A stretch of DNA of 46,607 nucleotides from Streptomyces mangrovisoli (GTDB taxonomy: Bacteria > Actinomycetota > Actinomycetes > Streptomycetales > Streptomycetaceae): contig NZ_LAVA02000050.1 of the NCBI RefSeq assembly GCF_000974985.2, positions 1-46,607 of the forward strand. Reading direction: 5' to 3'. Every line of letters begins with the position of its first letter. Position 1 is the stretch's first letter. Below are positions 17,051 through 27,631 of this stretch, piece by piece. Position numbers and translations under genes: made by a program. A model generated the notes under the pieces. That model worked only from the letters and a program-made list of their open reading frames with translations. It made no database searches and was not told the origin of the DNA.

Positions 17051-20000
17051 TCAGCCGGTGGCGAGGGTGAACACGTGCAGGTCCTGGTCGGACGGCAGCC
17101 GTACGGCCGCGATCCGCTTCCCGTCCCGGGCGGTGAAGGGCACGGTGGCGAAGACGTAGGTGGCGACGGGGTCCTTGTCGGCGCCGGAGACATTGCGGTA
17201 CGCCGTCTCGGCGACGACCTCGTTGCCGTACTGGACGCTGCCGCCGCCCCCGCCGACGGTCCAGTCGGTGAAGGACAGGTCGATGTCCTCGCTGGTGCCG
17301 TCGGTGTAGGTGACGGTGGCCCTGGTGCGCTGGTCGCCGTTGACCGCACTGCCGAGGAAGGACAACCGCTGGGCCGGCTGGTCCAGTCGGACGCTCTGCC
17401 CGGCGGCCGCCGCGTTGTCGGGGCGGGCGTCCGGGGAGTCGGGCCAGGTGTACGCGAGCCCGTCGACGGTGCCGTGCGCGCCGGGCGCGAGGCCGGCCGC
17501 GGCGAGGGCCTGGCGGGAGTAGCTCCAGCCGCCGCCGTCGTAGTCGGCCTCGCCGTGGTCGCCGTCGTCGTCGGAGACGCCGGTGTTGTTGTAGGCGGCC
17601 AGCAGCGTGCCGGGGGCGGCGACGGTCAGGGCGACCGGCTGCTCGTAGGAGGTGTCCCCGGACGTCACGGTGACCTTCGCGTCGTAGAAGCCCGGCGCGA
17701 GGCCCGCGTCCGCGGTGAGGGTCACCTGCCGGGAGCCGTCCGTGACGGTGCCGGAGGCCGGGCTCGCGGTGATGCCGGCCGGGGTCCGCATCTGGAAGCG
17801 GACCTCGGGTCTCGGTCCGCCGGTCAGGGAGAGGGCGCGGAGGGAGAGGTCGGTGCTGCCGCCGGGCGCGAGCGTCGCCGTCGTCGGCCCGACGCCGATC
17901 TGGTAGGGCTGCTCGCCCTGGCGGAACGACGGCGGGGCGTCCGAAGGGGCGCTGCCCCAGGCGCGGTTCGGGGTGGTGGTGAGGGTGTAGTCCAGGGTGC
18001 CGCCGTCGCGCACGAAGGACGCGGGCAGCCAGGGCCGGTCGCCGCTGCGGCCGTCGACCTTCAGGGACTGGACGTAGGGCGCGTCGTCGGCGGCGCCCGG
18101 CGCGCGGACCGTGATGTCGTTGCCGTGCGGGCGGGAGATCACCGCGCGTTCGAACAGGGGTGAGGCGAGGGTGAGTTCGGCGCGGGAGGGCACCTGCGGG
18201 TACATGCCGAGCGCGGAGAAGACGTACCAGGACGACATCGCGCCGAGGTCGTCGTTGCCGGGGATGCCGCCGGGCTCGGTCGACCACAGCTGCCGCATCG
18301 CCGCGCGGACCGTCTCCTGGGTCTTGTAGGGCGCGCCCGCGTAGTCGTACAGGTAGGGCACGTTGATCGAGGGTTCGTTGTCCAGTTCGGACTTGGTGCC
18401 GCCGGCGCCGGTGAAGGCCCAGCCGCCGTCCTCGTCGTGGAAGAAGTCGTCGAGGCGCTGCTCTGCCCGCGCGGTGCCGCCCATCGCCGCGAAGAGCCCG
18501 GCCGCGTCGTGCGGGACCATCCAGGTGTACTGCGCGGCGGTGCCCTCGACGAAGCCGCTGCCGGTGCCGGGGGTGAAGCCGGTGACCCAACTGCCGTCGG
18601 CCTTGCGGTCCGCGATGTAGCCGCCGCCCGGGTCCGCGGCGATGTCGAAGTTGTTCTGCCAGTACTGGGCGCGCCGCGCGAAGGCGGCCGCTGTGTCCTT
18701 CTCGCCCGCAGCGGTGGCGAGTTGGGAGAGGGAGAAGTCGGCGGTGGACATCTCCAGGGTCTCCGCCGCGCCGCCCCAGGCGTTGGAGACGGACGGCATG
18801 TAGTGCAGCTTCAGGTACGTGTCGAGGGACGGGCGCTGGCCGGCGGACAGCACGGGCTTGCCCGCCGCGGAGAGGTCCCCTGCCGTGGGCACGGTGGCCG
18901 CCCGCACCAGGGAGTCGAGCGCCCCGTCGAGGTCGAAGCCGGTGCCGCCGAACGCGCGGATGCCGGCCAGGGCGGTGGCCGAGGGGTCGCCGTTCATCAC
19001 GTGGGTGCCGGAGACGCCGTGCAGCCAGCGGTCCCAGACGCCGCCGTTCTGCTCGGCGAGTTCGTAGAGGGACTGCGCGATGTCGGAGCCGGTGTCCGGG
19101 TCGAGGAGGGTCAGCAGCTGCACCTGGTCGCGGTAGACGTCCCAGCCGGAGAAGGTGCCGTACGCGGCCCGGTGGCCGCGGCCGACGCGGTGCACCTCGC
19201 CGTCGCTGCCGCGGTAGCGGCGGTCGGCGTCGCTGACCACGTTGGGGTGGAGCAGGGCGTGGTAGAGGGCGGTGTAGAAGGTGGTGCGGTCGGCGTCGGT
19301 GCCGCCGCCGACCGCCACGGCGCCCAGCCGCTGCCGCCAGGCGCGGCGCGCGGCGGAGGCCACGGCGTCGAAGGAGCGGTGCGGCGGGTTCTCGGCGGCC
19401 AGGTTGGCGGCGGCGCCCGCCTGGCTGACGTAGGAGATGCCGACCTTGACGCCGACCGGGCCGCTGCCGGGCTCGAACTCCACATAGCCGCCGGCGCCCT
19501 TGCCCGCGACGGGCCGGCCGCCCTGCGCGAAGCCGCCGGTGGAGCCGGAGGCGCTGGTGGAGCCGGGGTCGAGCCGGCCGTCCTGCCAGGTGCCGGTCGC
19601 CTTGAAGGCGCGGTCGAAGCGGGCGGTGAAGTACAGGGTGTAGTACGAGCGTTGACCCTCGGGGTCGAGGTAGCCGCAGAAGTTCCCGGAGGTCACGGAG
19701 CCGGAGACGGTCCGGGTGGCGGGGTCGATGGTGACGGTCGAATCCGACGATCCGACCTCGGAGTTGGCGGTGCGGATGAGCAGTGAGGCGGGCTTGTCCG
19801 CCGGATAGGTGAAGCGGGCGGAGCCGGTGCGGGCGGTGGCGGTCAGGTCGGCGGTCACGCCGGAGGCGAGGCCGACCGTGTAGTGCCCGGGCGCGGCCTT
19901 CTCGTCGGTGTGGCTGAAGTCGGAGGCGTAGACGGCGTCCTTGGTGTCGCTCGCCGGGGAGGAGGTGACCTCGCCCGCGTAGGGGAAGAACGGGATGTCG

Positions 20001-20326
20001 CCGCTGCCGCCCGCGCAGCCGGTGCCGGACATGTGGGTGAGGCTGAAGCCGCGGATGCGGGTGGCGTCGTACTGGTAGCCGCCGGGCGCGGCGGTTCTGG
20101 TGGCGTCGCCCCTGGTGTTCTCGGGGCTCCAGGAGAGCATCCCGAACGGCACGACGGCGCCCGGGAAGACGTTCCCGCCGTTCCTCGTGCCGATCAGCGG
20201 ATCGACGTACGGGGTGGGGTCCTTGACGAGCTTCGGGGGCACGGCCTCGGCCGCCGCGAGGGCGGGGGTGCCACCGGCGACCGCGAGCGCGGCGGCGAGC
20301 AGCAGGGACAGGGAACGGAAACGCAT
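17051..20326 (-). CDS. Secreted GH92 family alpha-mannosidase with NEW3-type domain
   Basis: A 1091-residue secreted GH92 enzyme, probably an exo-acting alpha-mannosidase. The signal peptide (MRFRSLSLLLAAALAVAGG, cleavage after ALA) is followed directly by the GH92 N-terminal domain (PYVDPLIGTRNGGNVFPGA), then the catalytic domain. The family acid motif is kept here as LDNEPSINVPYLY, and the base motif is GNDDLGAMSSWY. After the catalytic domain come an NPCBM-associated (NEW3) Ig-like domain (about 780-870) and a C-terminal beta-rich domain. ATG 20326 has GGAGGAAGGG upstream; a longer reading to 20452 adds only Arg/Pro-rich sequence. It converges on the first GH92 gene, and two copies of the shared operator lie about 185-240 bp upstream. 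Confidence 0.93.
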   Translation of the reverse strand: MRFRSLSLLLAAALAVAGGTPALAAAEAVPPKLVKDPTPYVDPLIGTRNGGNVFPGAVVPFGMLSWSPENTRGDATRTAAPGGYQYDATRIRGFSLTHMSGTGCAGGSGDIPFFPYAGEVTSSPASDTKDAVYASDFSHTDEKAAPGHYTVGLASGVTADLTATARTGSARFTYPADKPASLLIRTANSEVGSSDSTVTIDPATRTVSGSVTSGNFCGYLDPEGQRSYYTLYFTARFDRAFKATGTWQDGRLDPGSTSASGSTGGFAQGGRPVAGKGAGGYVEFEPGSGPVGVKVGISYVSQAGAAANLAAENPPHRSFDAVASAARRAWRQRLGAVAVGGGTDADRTTFYTALYHALLHPNVVSDADRRYRGSDGEVHRVGRGHRAAYGTFSGWDVYRDQVQLLTLLDPDTGSDIAQSLYELAEQNGGVWDRWLHGVSGTHVMNGDPSATALAGIRAFGGTGFDLDGALDSLVRAATVPTAGDLSAAGKPVLSAGQRPSLDTYLKLHYMPSVSNAWGGAAETLEMSTADFSLSQLATAAGEKDTAAAFARRAQYWQNNFDIAADPGGGYIADRKADGSWVTGFTPGTGSGFVEGTAAQYTWMVPHDAAGLFAAMGGTARAEQRLDDFFHDEDGGWAFTGAGGTKSELDNEPSINVPYLYDYAGAPYKTQETVRAAMRQLWSTEPGGIPGNDDLGAMSSWYVFSALGMYPQVPSRAELTLASPLFERAVISRPHGNDITVRAPGAADDAPYVQSLKVDGRSGDRPWLPASFVRDGGTLDYTLTTTPNRAWGSAPSDAPPSFRQGEQPYQIGVGPTTATLAPGGSTDLSLRALSLTGGPRPEVRFQMRTPAGITASPASGTVTDGSRQVTLTADAGLAPGFYDAKVTVTSGDTSYEQPVALTVAAPGTLLAAYNNTGVSDDDGDHGEADYDGGGWSYSRQALAAAGLAPGAHGTVDGLAYTWPDSPDARPDNAAAAGQSVRLDQPAQRLSFLGSAVNGDQRTRATVTYTDGTSEDIDLSFTDWTVGGGGGSVQYGNEVVAETAYRNVSGADKDPVATYVFATVPFTARDGKRIAAVRLPSDQDLHVFTLATG

Positions 20327-20508
20327 GACGCGGCCCTTCCTCCTCCGGACGGGTCGCGCACCACGGGTCGCACAAGCCGCAGGGACAGTAGCGTGCGCCA
20401 GCCGTACCACGGAAGGGCGCGTGCGCCGGGGCAGGCGCTCCTCGGGGGTCACCCGGGCGGCCCTCGCATGTCACACGTGTAACCCCGGGGACCGTCGCCA
20501 ACTCGCTT

Positions 20509-20566
20509 GACATCGTTGTCCGTTGAGGCGGTAGAGTCATGCCCGGATCAGTCAGACAACGTTGTC
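20509..20566. promoter_or_regulatory. Two LacI-type operators upstream of the second GH92 gene
   Basis: GACAACGTTGTC (20555-20566) is identical to the site before the first GH92 gene. GACATCGTTGTC (20509-20520) differs by one base. Centres are 46 bp apart. The left site overlaps TTGACA (20507-20512), which with TAGAGT (20532-20537, 19-bp spacer) resembles a rightward promoter; no leftward promoter for the GH92 gene is as clear. The 20327-20795 gap otherwise holds no supportable gene. Confidence 0.6.
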
Positions 20567-20634
20567 GCAGCACGACGTCCCACAAGCCGGAACGATCTCC
20601 GGACGGACTCGCTCCCCCGCCGCCCGTCCGGCTC

Positions 20635-20667
20635 GCGGACCCGGTGCGCTCGTGGCACCGGGTCCGC
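20635..20667 (-). terminator. Hairpin after the sensor kinase gene
   Basis: A perfect 13-bp stem (20635-20647 with 20655-20667) with a 7-nt loop lies about 130 bases downstream of the kinase stop, before the GH92 operators. Confidence 0.5.
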
Positions 20668-20795
20668 CCCGAGCACCTTCGCCCGGGGCGGCCCGCCCGC
20701 CGTCGCGGCCCGCCCGCCGTCGCGTCCCGCCTTGTGCGGCCGCCCGTGGCCGTCGGGTCCCGTGGCCGTCCCTCGCCCGCAGCCGTCCTCTCCCG

Positions 20796-22439
20796 TCAGG
20801 GAAGGGACGGCGCCTCCGGGCGGCGGGGCGGGGCGATCAGGCCGCCGGTCGGGCGGTCGCCTGTCGGGCGGTCCTGCACGGCGTGCGGATCCTGCACGGC
20901 GTGCGGGTCCGTGGCCGCGGCGTCCCGCCCGGGGCCGCCACCCCGGGCGGGCAGTTCGACCCGGAACTCGGTCCGCCCGGGGGCGCTCTCCACGTCGATC
21001 CGCCCGCCGTGCGCCGCGGTGATCGCCGCCGCGACCGCCAGGCCGAGGCCCGAGCCGCCCGCCAGGCCGGCCGCGCGGGTGCGCGAGCTGTCCGCGCGGG
21101 TGAAGCGTTCGAAGACCCGGGGCAGCAGATCGGGCGGGATGCCCGGACCGTCGTCGCGCACCCGGATCACCCGGCGGCCGGCCGCGGCCTCCACGGTCGC
21201 CACCACGCGGGTGCCGGCCGGTGTGTGCATCCGCGCGTTGGCCAGCAGGACCGCCACCAGCTGGCCGAGCCGCGCGGCGTCCCCGGTGACCAGGGCGGGC
21301 GCGTCCAGGCGGAAGTCGAGCTGCCAGTCGTGGCCGTCGTCCGCGGCGCGGGCCTGCCAGACCGCGTCGGCCACCAGCGCGGCCAGGTCCACCTCGGCCG
21401 CGTGCAGCGGGCGGCCCTCGTCCAGCCGGGCCAGCAGCAGCAGATCCTCCACCAGGCCGGTCATCCGCGCCGACTCCGCCGACACCCGGCGCCAGGCGAG
21501 GACCGGCTCCACCCGGCCCGGTCCCCGGTTCATCAGCTCCGCGTAGCCGGCTATCGAGGCCAGCGGGGTGCGCAGTTCGTGGCTGGCGTCGGCCAGGAAG
21601 CGGCGCATCCGCTCCTCGCTGCGGCGCACCTGCTCCTCGCTCGCCCGGCGCTCCGCGAGTGAGGTCTCGACGTGGTCGATCAGCCGGTTGAGCGCGGCGC
21701 CCACCTGCCCGGCCTCGCTGCGCGGGTCGGTGTCGCGCTCGGGGACCCGGCTGAGGACGGCGGCGTCGCCGTGCCCGAGCGGGGTGCGGGAGACCTCGGC
21801 GGCGGTCGCGGCGACCCGGCCGAGCGGGCGCAGCTGACGCCGGATCACGACCGCGCAGACGCAGCCCGCGACGGTCAGGCCCGCGCCCGCGACCAGCGTG
21901 TCCACCACGATCAGCCGGCCGATCATGTCCCGTACGCCGTCCATGGGCAGTCCGGTCAGGACGCGGGTGCCGTCCGCGGCCAGCACGCCGACGCGGTAGG
22001 TGCCGAGGCCCGGCACGGTCCGGGTGTGCATCGAGCCGTCCGCCACGACACCGGTCAGGGCGGAGCGCTGGGCGGCGGTCAGGTTCCGCGGCGTGGCGCC
22101 CTCCCGGACGACCGCCGCGGTCAGGATGGAGCCGTCGCCGTCGAGCCGGGCGGCGAGCAGCCCCGCGGGCTGCCCGATCCGGTCGAGGAACGTCAGGTCG
22201 TCGGCCCGGTCCGGGTGGGCGGCGGCGCCGCTCAGGCTGCGCTCGGCGGCGTCGCCGACCCTGCCGTCCAGTCCGTTCAGCATGTAGGCGCGCTGCACGT
22301 AGGCCGTGGTCACCGCCATCGCCGCGCACACCACGACCAGGGTGACGCCGATGAACAGCAGCAGCCGGGTGCGCAGTGCCCGGCCGGGGGCGCTGCGCAC
22401 CCGCCGGCCGTCGGTACGGGGCGCGGTGGTGCCAGTCAT
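20796..22439 (-). CDS. Orphan membrane sensor histidine kinase
   Basis: A 547-residue two-component sensor. TM1 lies at about 22-46 and TM2 at about 176-198, bracketing an extracytoplasmic sensor of about 130 residues, followed by a HAMP linker. The dimerisation domain has the phospho-acceptor motif ADASHELRTP (His287). The HATPase domain has an N box with LLANARMHTPAG, G1 DDGPGIPP and G2 GSGLGLAV. No response regulator gene is adjacent on either side, so its partner is unknown. The C-terminal ~45 residues are low-complexity with duplicated DPHAVQ and RPTGD units. ATG 22439 has AGGA 7 bases upstream. It lies 313 bp downstream of acnA on the same strand beyond a terminator. The signal sensed cannot be inferred. 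Confidence 0.9.
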   Translation of the reverse strand: MTGTTAPRTDGRRVRSAPGRALRTRLLLFIGVTLVVVCAAMAVTTAYVQRAYMLNGLDGRVGDAAERSLSGAAAHPDRADDLTFLDRIGQPAGLLAARLDGDGSILTAAVVREGATPRNLTAAQRSALTGVVADGSMHTRTVPGLGTYRVGVLAADGTRVLTGLPMDGVRDMIGRLIVVDTLVAGAGLTVAGCVCAVVIRRQLRPLGRVAATAAEVSRTPLGHGDAAVLSRVPERDTDPRSEAGQVGAALNRLIDHVETSLAERRASEEQVRRSEERMRRFLADASHELRTPLASIAGYAELMNRGPGRVEPVLAWRRVSAESARMTGLVEDLLLLARLDEGRPLHAAEVDLAALVADAVWQARAADDGHDWQLDFRLDAPALVTGDAARLGQLVAVLLANARMHTPAGTRVVATVEAAAGRRVIRVRDDGPGIPPDLLPRVFERFTRADSSRTRAAGLAGGSGLGLAVAAAITAAHGGRIDVESAPGRTEFRVELPARGGGPGRDAAATDPHAVQDPHAVQDRPTGDRPTGGLIAPPRRPEAPSLP

Positions 22440-22640
22440 GTACGGATCCTGTCCCGGTCCGCTGGGGGAATCCTGTGTTCAACCTGAGGAACCGTCATGA
22501 CCTATTGGGCACTTGGGTGCAAGCCGGGACAGGACGGGCCCCGGAACCGGGAAGGGCCGGTCCGGGAGCCGGGGCCGGGCAGGCCCCGAACCGGGCCCCG
22601 GTGCGGGCGCGGGATCACTTTCCGGGCCCGGACACGGCGA

Positions 22641-22673
22641 AGGGCCGCGCCCCGGGAACCGGGACGCGACCCT
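22641..22673 (-). terminator. acnA terminator hairpin
   Basis: A 15-bp stem (22641-22655 with 22659-22673) closed by a 3-nt loop; the two non-Watson-Crick positions become G-U pairs in minus-strand RNA. It lies about 80 bases after the acnA stop. The rest of 22440-22752 is very G+C-rich, with several weaker hairpins and no gene. Confidence 0.6.
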
Positions 22674-22711
22674 CGACGGTGCGCGCGGCGCCGTCCCCCG
22701 CGGGGGCCGGA

Positions 22712-22752
22712 CCGTCCTACCTGCGGATGCCGTCCTGCTTGCGGATGCCGTC

Positions 22753-22765
<13 letters not shown>
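22712..22765 (-). repeat. Three 18-bp tandem repeats spanning the acnA stop codon
   Basis: Three consecutive 18-bp units (22712-22729, 22730-22747, 22748-22765) differ by only one to three bases. On the minus strand they read IRK-stop-DG, IRKQDG, IRR-stop-DG, so the end of the gene with its stop codon has been copied twice into the downstream region. Confidence 0.85.
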
Positions 22766-25467
<2,702 letters not shown>

Positions 25468-25534
25468 GACAGTCTCCTTCATTTCTTTGCGCGTACCACC
25501 GCATCCTGCCGCCACGCCGTCCTGGCCGATCCGC

Positions 25535-25553
25535 TAAGGTAAGGCTAAGTTAG
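25535..25553 (-). promoter_or_regulatory. Iron-box-like (DmdR/IdeR) sequence upstream of acnA
   Basis: TAAGGTAAGGCTAAGTTAG matches 14 of 19 positions of the actinobacterial iron-regulator consensus TTAGGTTAGGCTAACCTAA, and a second, weaker overlapping match continues to 25569. It lies about 70 bp upstream of the acnA start in the only strongly A+T-rich part of the promoter region. Confidence 0.4.
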
Positions 25554-25595
25554 GTAGCCCTTACCAGGAGGGCGGCTGCGGTGCGCCTCGGCAGA

Positions 25596-25615
25596 TATCT
25601 CGATGTCGAGATAAC
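25596..25615. promoter_or_regulatory. Palindromic operator in the acnA / DUF4236 divergent region
   Basis: TATCTCGA-TG-TCGAGATA (25596-25613) is a perfect palindrome with 8-bp arms. It shares ATCTC-N6-GAGATAAC with a second site just before the HTH-MurA gene. The 272-bp divergent region also holds the iron-box-like tract; I see no additional gene in it. Confidence 0.6.
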
Positions 25616-25739
25616 ACTAATACATGGGGGCCGGATGGTCATGTCCGGGCACCCCGCGAGCGCCGGGCATCCTGATGAAAACGCGGGGCATCCGAGTAGG
25701 CAGGTATCGACGTGTCACTCACTCGGAGGGAGCACACAC

Positions 25740-25937
25740 ATGGGGCTCACGTTCCGCAAGAGCTTCCGGATCCTGCCCGGGGTGCGGCTGAACATCAACC
25801 GGCACTCCGTGTCCATCACGACGGGCGGGAAGAAGGGTCCCCACTTCACCCACAGCAGCACGGGGCGCCGTACGACATCGATGGATCTGCCCGGACCTTT
25901 CGGCTGGCGTCGCACGCGGAACACCAGGGGACATTGA
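25740..25937 (+). CDS. DUF4236 micro-protein
   Basis: A 65-residue basic protein beginning MGLTFRKSFRILPGVRLNIN, the characteristic N-terminus of the DUF4236 family (usual pattern: FRKS, PGVRLNxS, SVSxGGKG). The function of the family is unknown. Start ATG 25740 has a strong GGAGGG site 9 bases upstream. It is divergent from acnA and 64 bp upstream of the HTH-MurA gene on the same strand, and may be co-transcribed with it. It has no signal peptide, membrane segment or cysteine. Confidence 0.8.
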   Translation: MGLTFRKSFRILPGVRLNINRHSVSITTGGKKGPHFTHSSTGRRTTSMDLPGPFGWRRTRNTRGH

Positions 25938-25972
25938 CGTCATGTCACCCGAATGGACCCCCCAGCGGGCGC

Positions 25973-25992
25973 CATCTCATATCTGAGATAAC
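25973..25992. promoter_or_regulatory. Palindromic site directly before the HTH-MurA start
   Basis: ATCTCA-TATC-TGAGAT (25974-25989) is a 6-bp-arm inverted repeat ending 12 bases before the ATG. Aligned with the site at 25596-25615 it keeps ATCTC-N6-GAGATAAC. Its position over the ribosome-binding region suits autorepression. Confidence 0.55.
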
Positions 25993-26001
25993 CTCAACCG
26001 C

Positions 26002-27531
26002 ATGGCAGACGACTACCTCGTACGCATCGGCAAGCTCATCCGTGACGCTCGTCAGCACCGCGGATGGACCCAGTCACAGCTCGCCGAGGCCCTCGGCACG
26101 AGTCAGAGCGCCGTCAACCGCATCGAGCGCGGCGGACAGAACATCAGCCTTGAGATGATCGCGCGCATCGGCGAGGCCGTGGACAGCGAGATCGTCTCCC
26201 TGGGCTACGCCGGCCCGATGCATCTGCGGGTCGTCGGCGGGCGCCGGCTCTCCGGCGCCATCGACGTCAAGACCAGCAAGAACGCCTGCGTGGCCCTGCT
26301 GTGCGCCTCCCTGCTCAACAAGGGCCGCACGGTGCTGCGCCGGGTGGCCCGCATCGAGGAGGTCTACCGCCTGCTGGAGGTGCTCAACTCCATCGGTGTG
26401 CGCACCCGTTGGATCAACAGCGGGGTCGACCTGGAGCTGGTGCCGCCGGCCGTCCTCGACATGGGCGCCATCGACGCCGAGGCGGCCGTGCGCACCCGCT
26501 CCATCATCATGTTCCTCGGCCCGCTGCTGCACCGCATGGACCGCTTCATGCTGCCGTACGCCGGCGGCTGCGACCTCGGCACCCGCACCATCGAGCCGCA
26601 CATGATCGCGCTGCGCCGGTTCGGCCTCGACATCGCCGCCACCGAGGGCCAGTACCACGCCCAGGTCGACCACTCCATCCGTCCCGACCGGCCGATCGTG
26701 CTGACCGAGCGCGGCGACACCGTCACCGAGAACGCGCTGCTGGCCGCCGCCCGCCACGACGGCGTCACGGTCATCCGCAACGCGTCCTCCAACTACATGG
26801 TCCAGGACCTGTGCTTCTTCCTGGAGACGCTGGGTGTCCGGGTCGAGGGCATCGGGACCACCACCCTGCGGGTGCACGGTGTGCCGGACATCGATGTCGA
26901 CGTCGACTACTCCCCCTCCGAGGACCCGGTCGAGGCGATGAGCCTGCTGGCCGCCGCCGTCGTCACGGAGTCGGAGCTGACGGTGCGCCGGGTGCCGATC
27001 GAGTTCCTGGAGATCGAGCTGGCCGTGCTGGAGGAGATGGGCCTCGACCACGACCGCACGCCCGAGTACGTCGCCGACAACGGCCGCACCCGGCTGGTGG
27101 ACCTCACCGTCCGGCCCTCCAAGCTGGAGGCGCCGATCGACAAGATCCACCCCATGCCCTTCCCCGGCCTGAACATCGACAACGTCCCCTTCTTCGCGGC
27201 CATCGCGGCGGTCGCGCAGGGCAAGACCCTGATCCACGACTGGGTCTACGACAACCGCGCGATCTACCTGACCGACCTCAACCGCCTCGGCGGCCGCCTC
27301 CAGCTCCTCGACCCGCACCGGGTCCTGGTCGAGGGCCCGACCCGCTGGCGCGCCGCCGAGATGATGTGCCCGCCCGCGCTGCGCCCGGCCGTGGTCGTCC
27401 TGCTCGCGATGATGGCGGCGGAGGGCACGTCGGTCCTGCGCAACGTGTACGTCATCAACCGCGGCTACGAGGACCTCGCGGAGCGCCTCAACTCGATCGG
27501 GGCGCAGATCGAGATCTTCCGGGACATCTGA
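26002..27531 (+). CDS. UDP-N-acetylglucosamine 1-carboxyvinyltransferase-like enzyme fused to an XRE helix-turn-helix
   Basis: A 509-residue protein with two parts. Residues 7-62 form an XRE/Cro-C1 DNA-binding domain (IRDARQHRGWTQSQLAEALG, then SQSAVNRIERG). From about residue 78 the protein is a MurA/EPSP-synthase-fold enolpyruvyl transferase. Active-site residues of MurA are mostly kept: Lys93-Asn94 (family KN), Cys190 in AGGCDLGTR with Arg196, the TEN motif at 242, and Asp393 in FPGLNIDNV. Some motif neighbours differ from housekeeping MurA, such as AGGCDLG for PGGCAIG. Streptomyces usually have a separate housekeeping murA; this is the second copy (recalled as SCO5998). It could supply UDP-GlcNAc-enolpyruvate, act on another UDP-sugar, or sense the substrate as a regulator. 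ATG 26002 lacks a strong ribosome site. Confidence 0.9.
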   Translation: MADDYLVRIGKLIRDARQHRGWTQSQLAEALGTSQSAVNRIERGGQNISLEMIARIGEAVDSEIVSLGYAGPMHLRVVGGRRLSGAIDVKTSKNACVALLCASLLNKGRTVLRRVARIEEVYRLLEVLNSIGVRTRWINSGVDLELVPPAVLDMGAIDAEAAVRTRSIIMFLGPLLHRMDRFMLPYAGGCDLGTRTIEPHMIALRRFGLDIAATEGQYHAQVDHSIRPDRPIVLTERGDTVTENALLAAARHDGVTVIRNASSNYMVQDLCFFLETLGVRVEGIGTTTLRVHGVPDIDVDVDYSPSEDPVEAMSLLAAAVVTESELTVRRVPIEFLEIELAVLEEMGLDHDRTPEYVADNGRTRLVDLTVRPSKLEAPIDKIHPMPFPGLNIDNVPFFAAIAAVAQGKTLIHDWVYDNRAIYLTDLNRLGGRLQLLDPHRVLVEGPTRWRAAEMMCPPALRPAVVVLLAMMAAEGTSVLRNVYVINRGYEDLAERLNSIGAQIEIFRDI

Positions 27532-27544
27532 CAACACAGCAGAA

Positions 27545-27609
27545 CAAAAGCCGCCGCACTCCGCAGGGCCCACGACACGTGGGGTTCCGGCGGAGTGCGG
27601 CGGCTTTTG
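27545..27609. terminator. Bidirectional terminator between HTH-MurA gene and narK
   Basis: A perfect 20-bp stem (27545-27564 with 27590-27609) flanked by A and T runs, with a 25-nt loop that itself contains an inner CCCACG/CGTGGG stem. It serves both convergent genes. Confidence 0.92.
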
Positions 27610-27631
27610 CGGGCCGGGGGTGCCCCCGGTC

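Noticed and set aside
16371..20585. 1404-codon open frame overlapping the second GH92 gene
   Set aside because: Same strand, wrong frame, Arg/Pro/Gly-rich with no motif; it is a G+C artefact.
20539..21546. Plus-strand gene driven by the TTGACA/TAGAGT promoter
   Set aside because: The frame opposite the sensor kinase is low-complexity and has no ribosome site; an RNA-only transcript is possible but a protein is not supported.
22500..22640. Dense G+C hairpins taken as a structured RNA
   Set aside because: The pairs are short GGCC/CCGG units expected from base composition; no conserved RNA core is visible.
25712..26158. Alternative plus-strand frame across the DUF4236 gene and the HTH-MurA start
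   Set aside because: Its codon third positions lack the G/C bias, and it conflicts with two recognised proteins.
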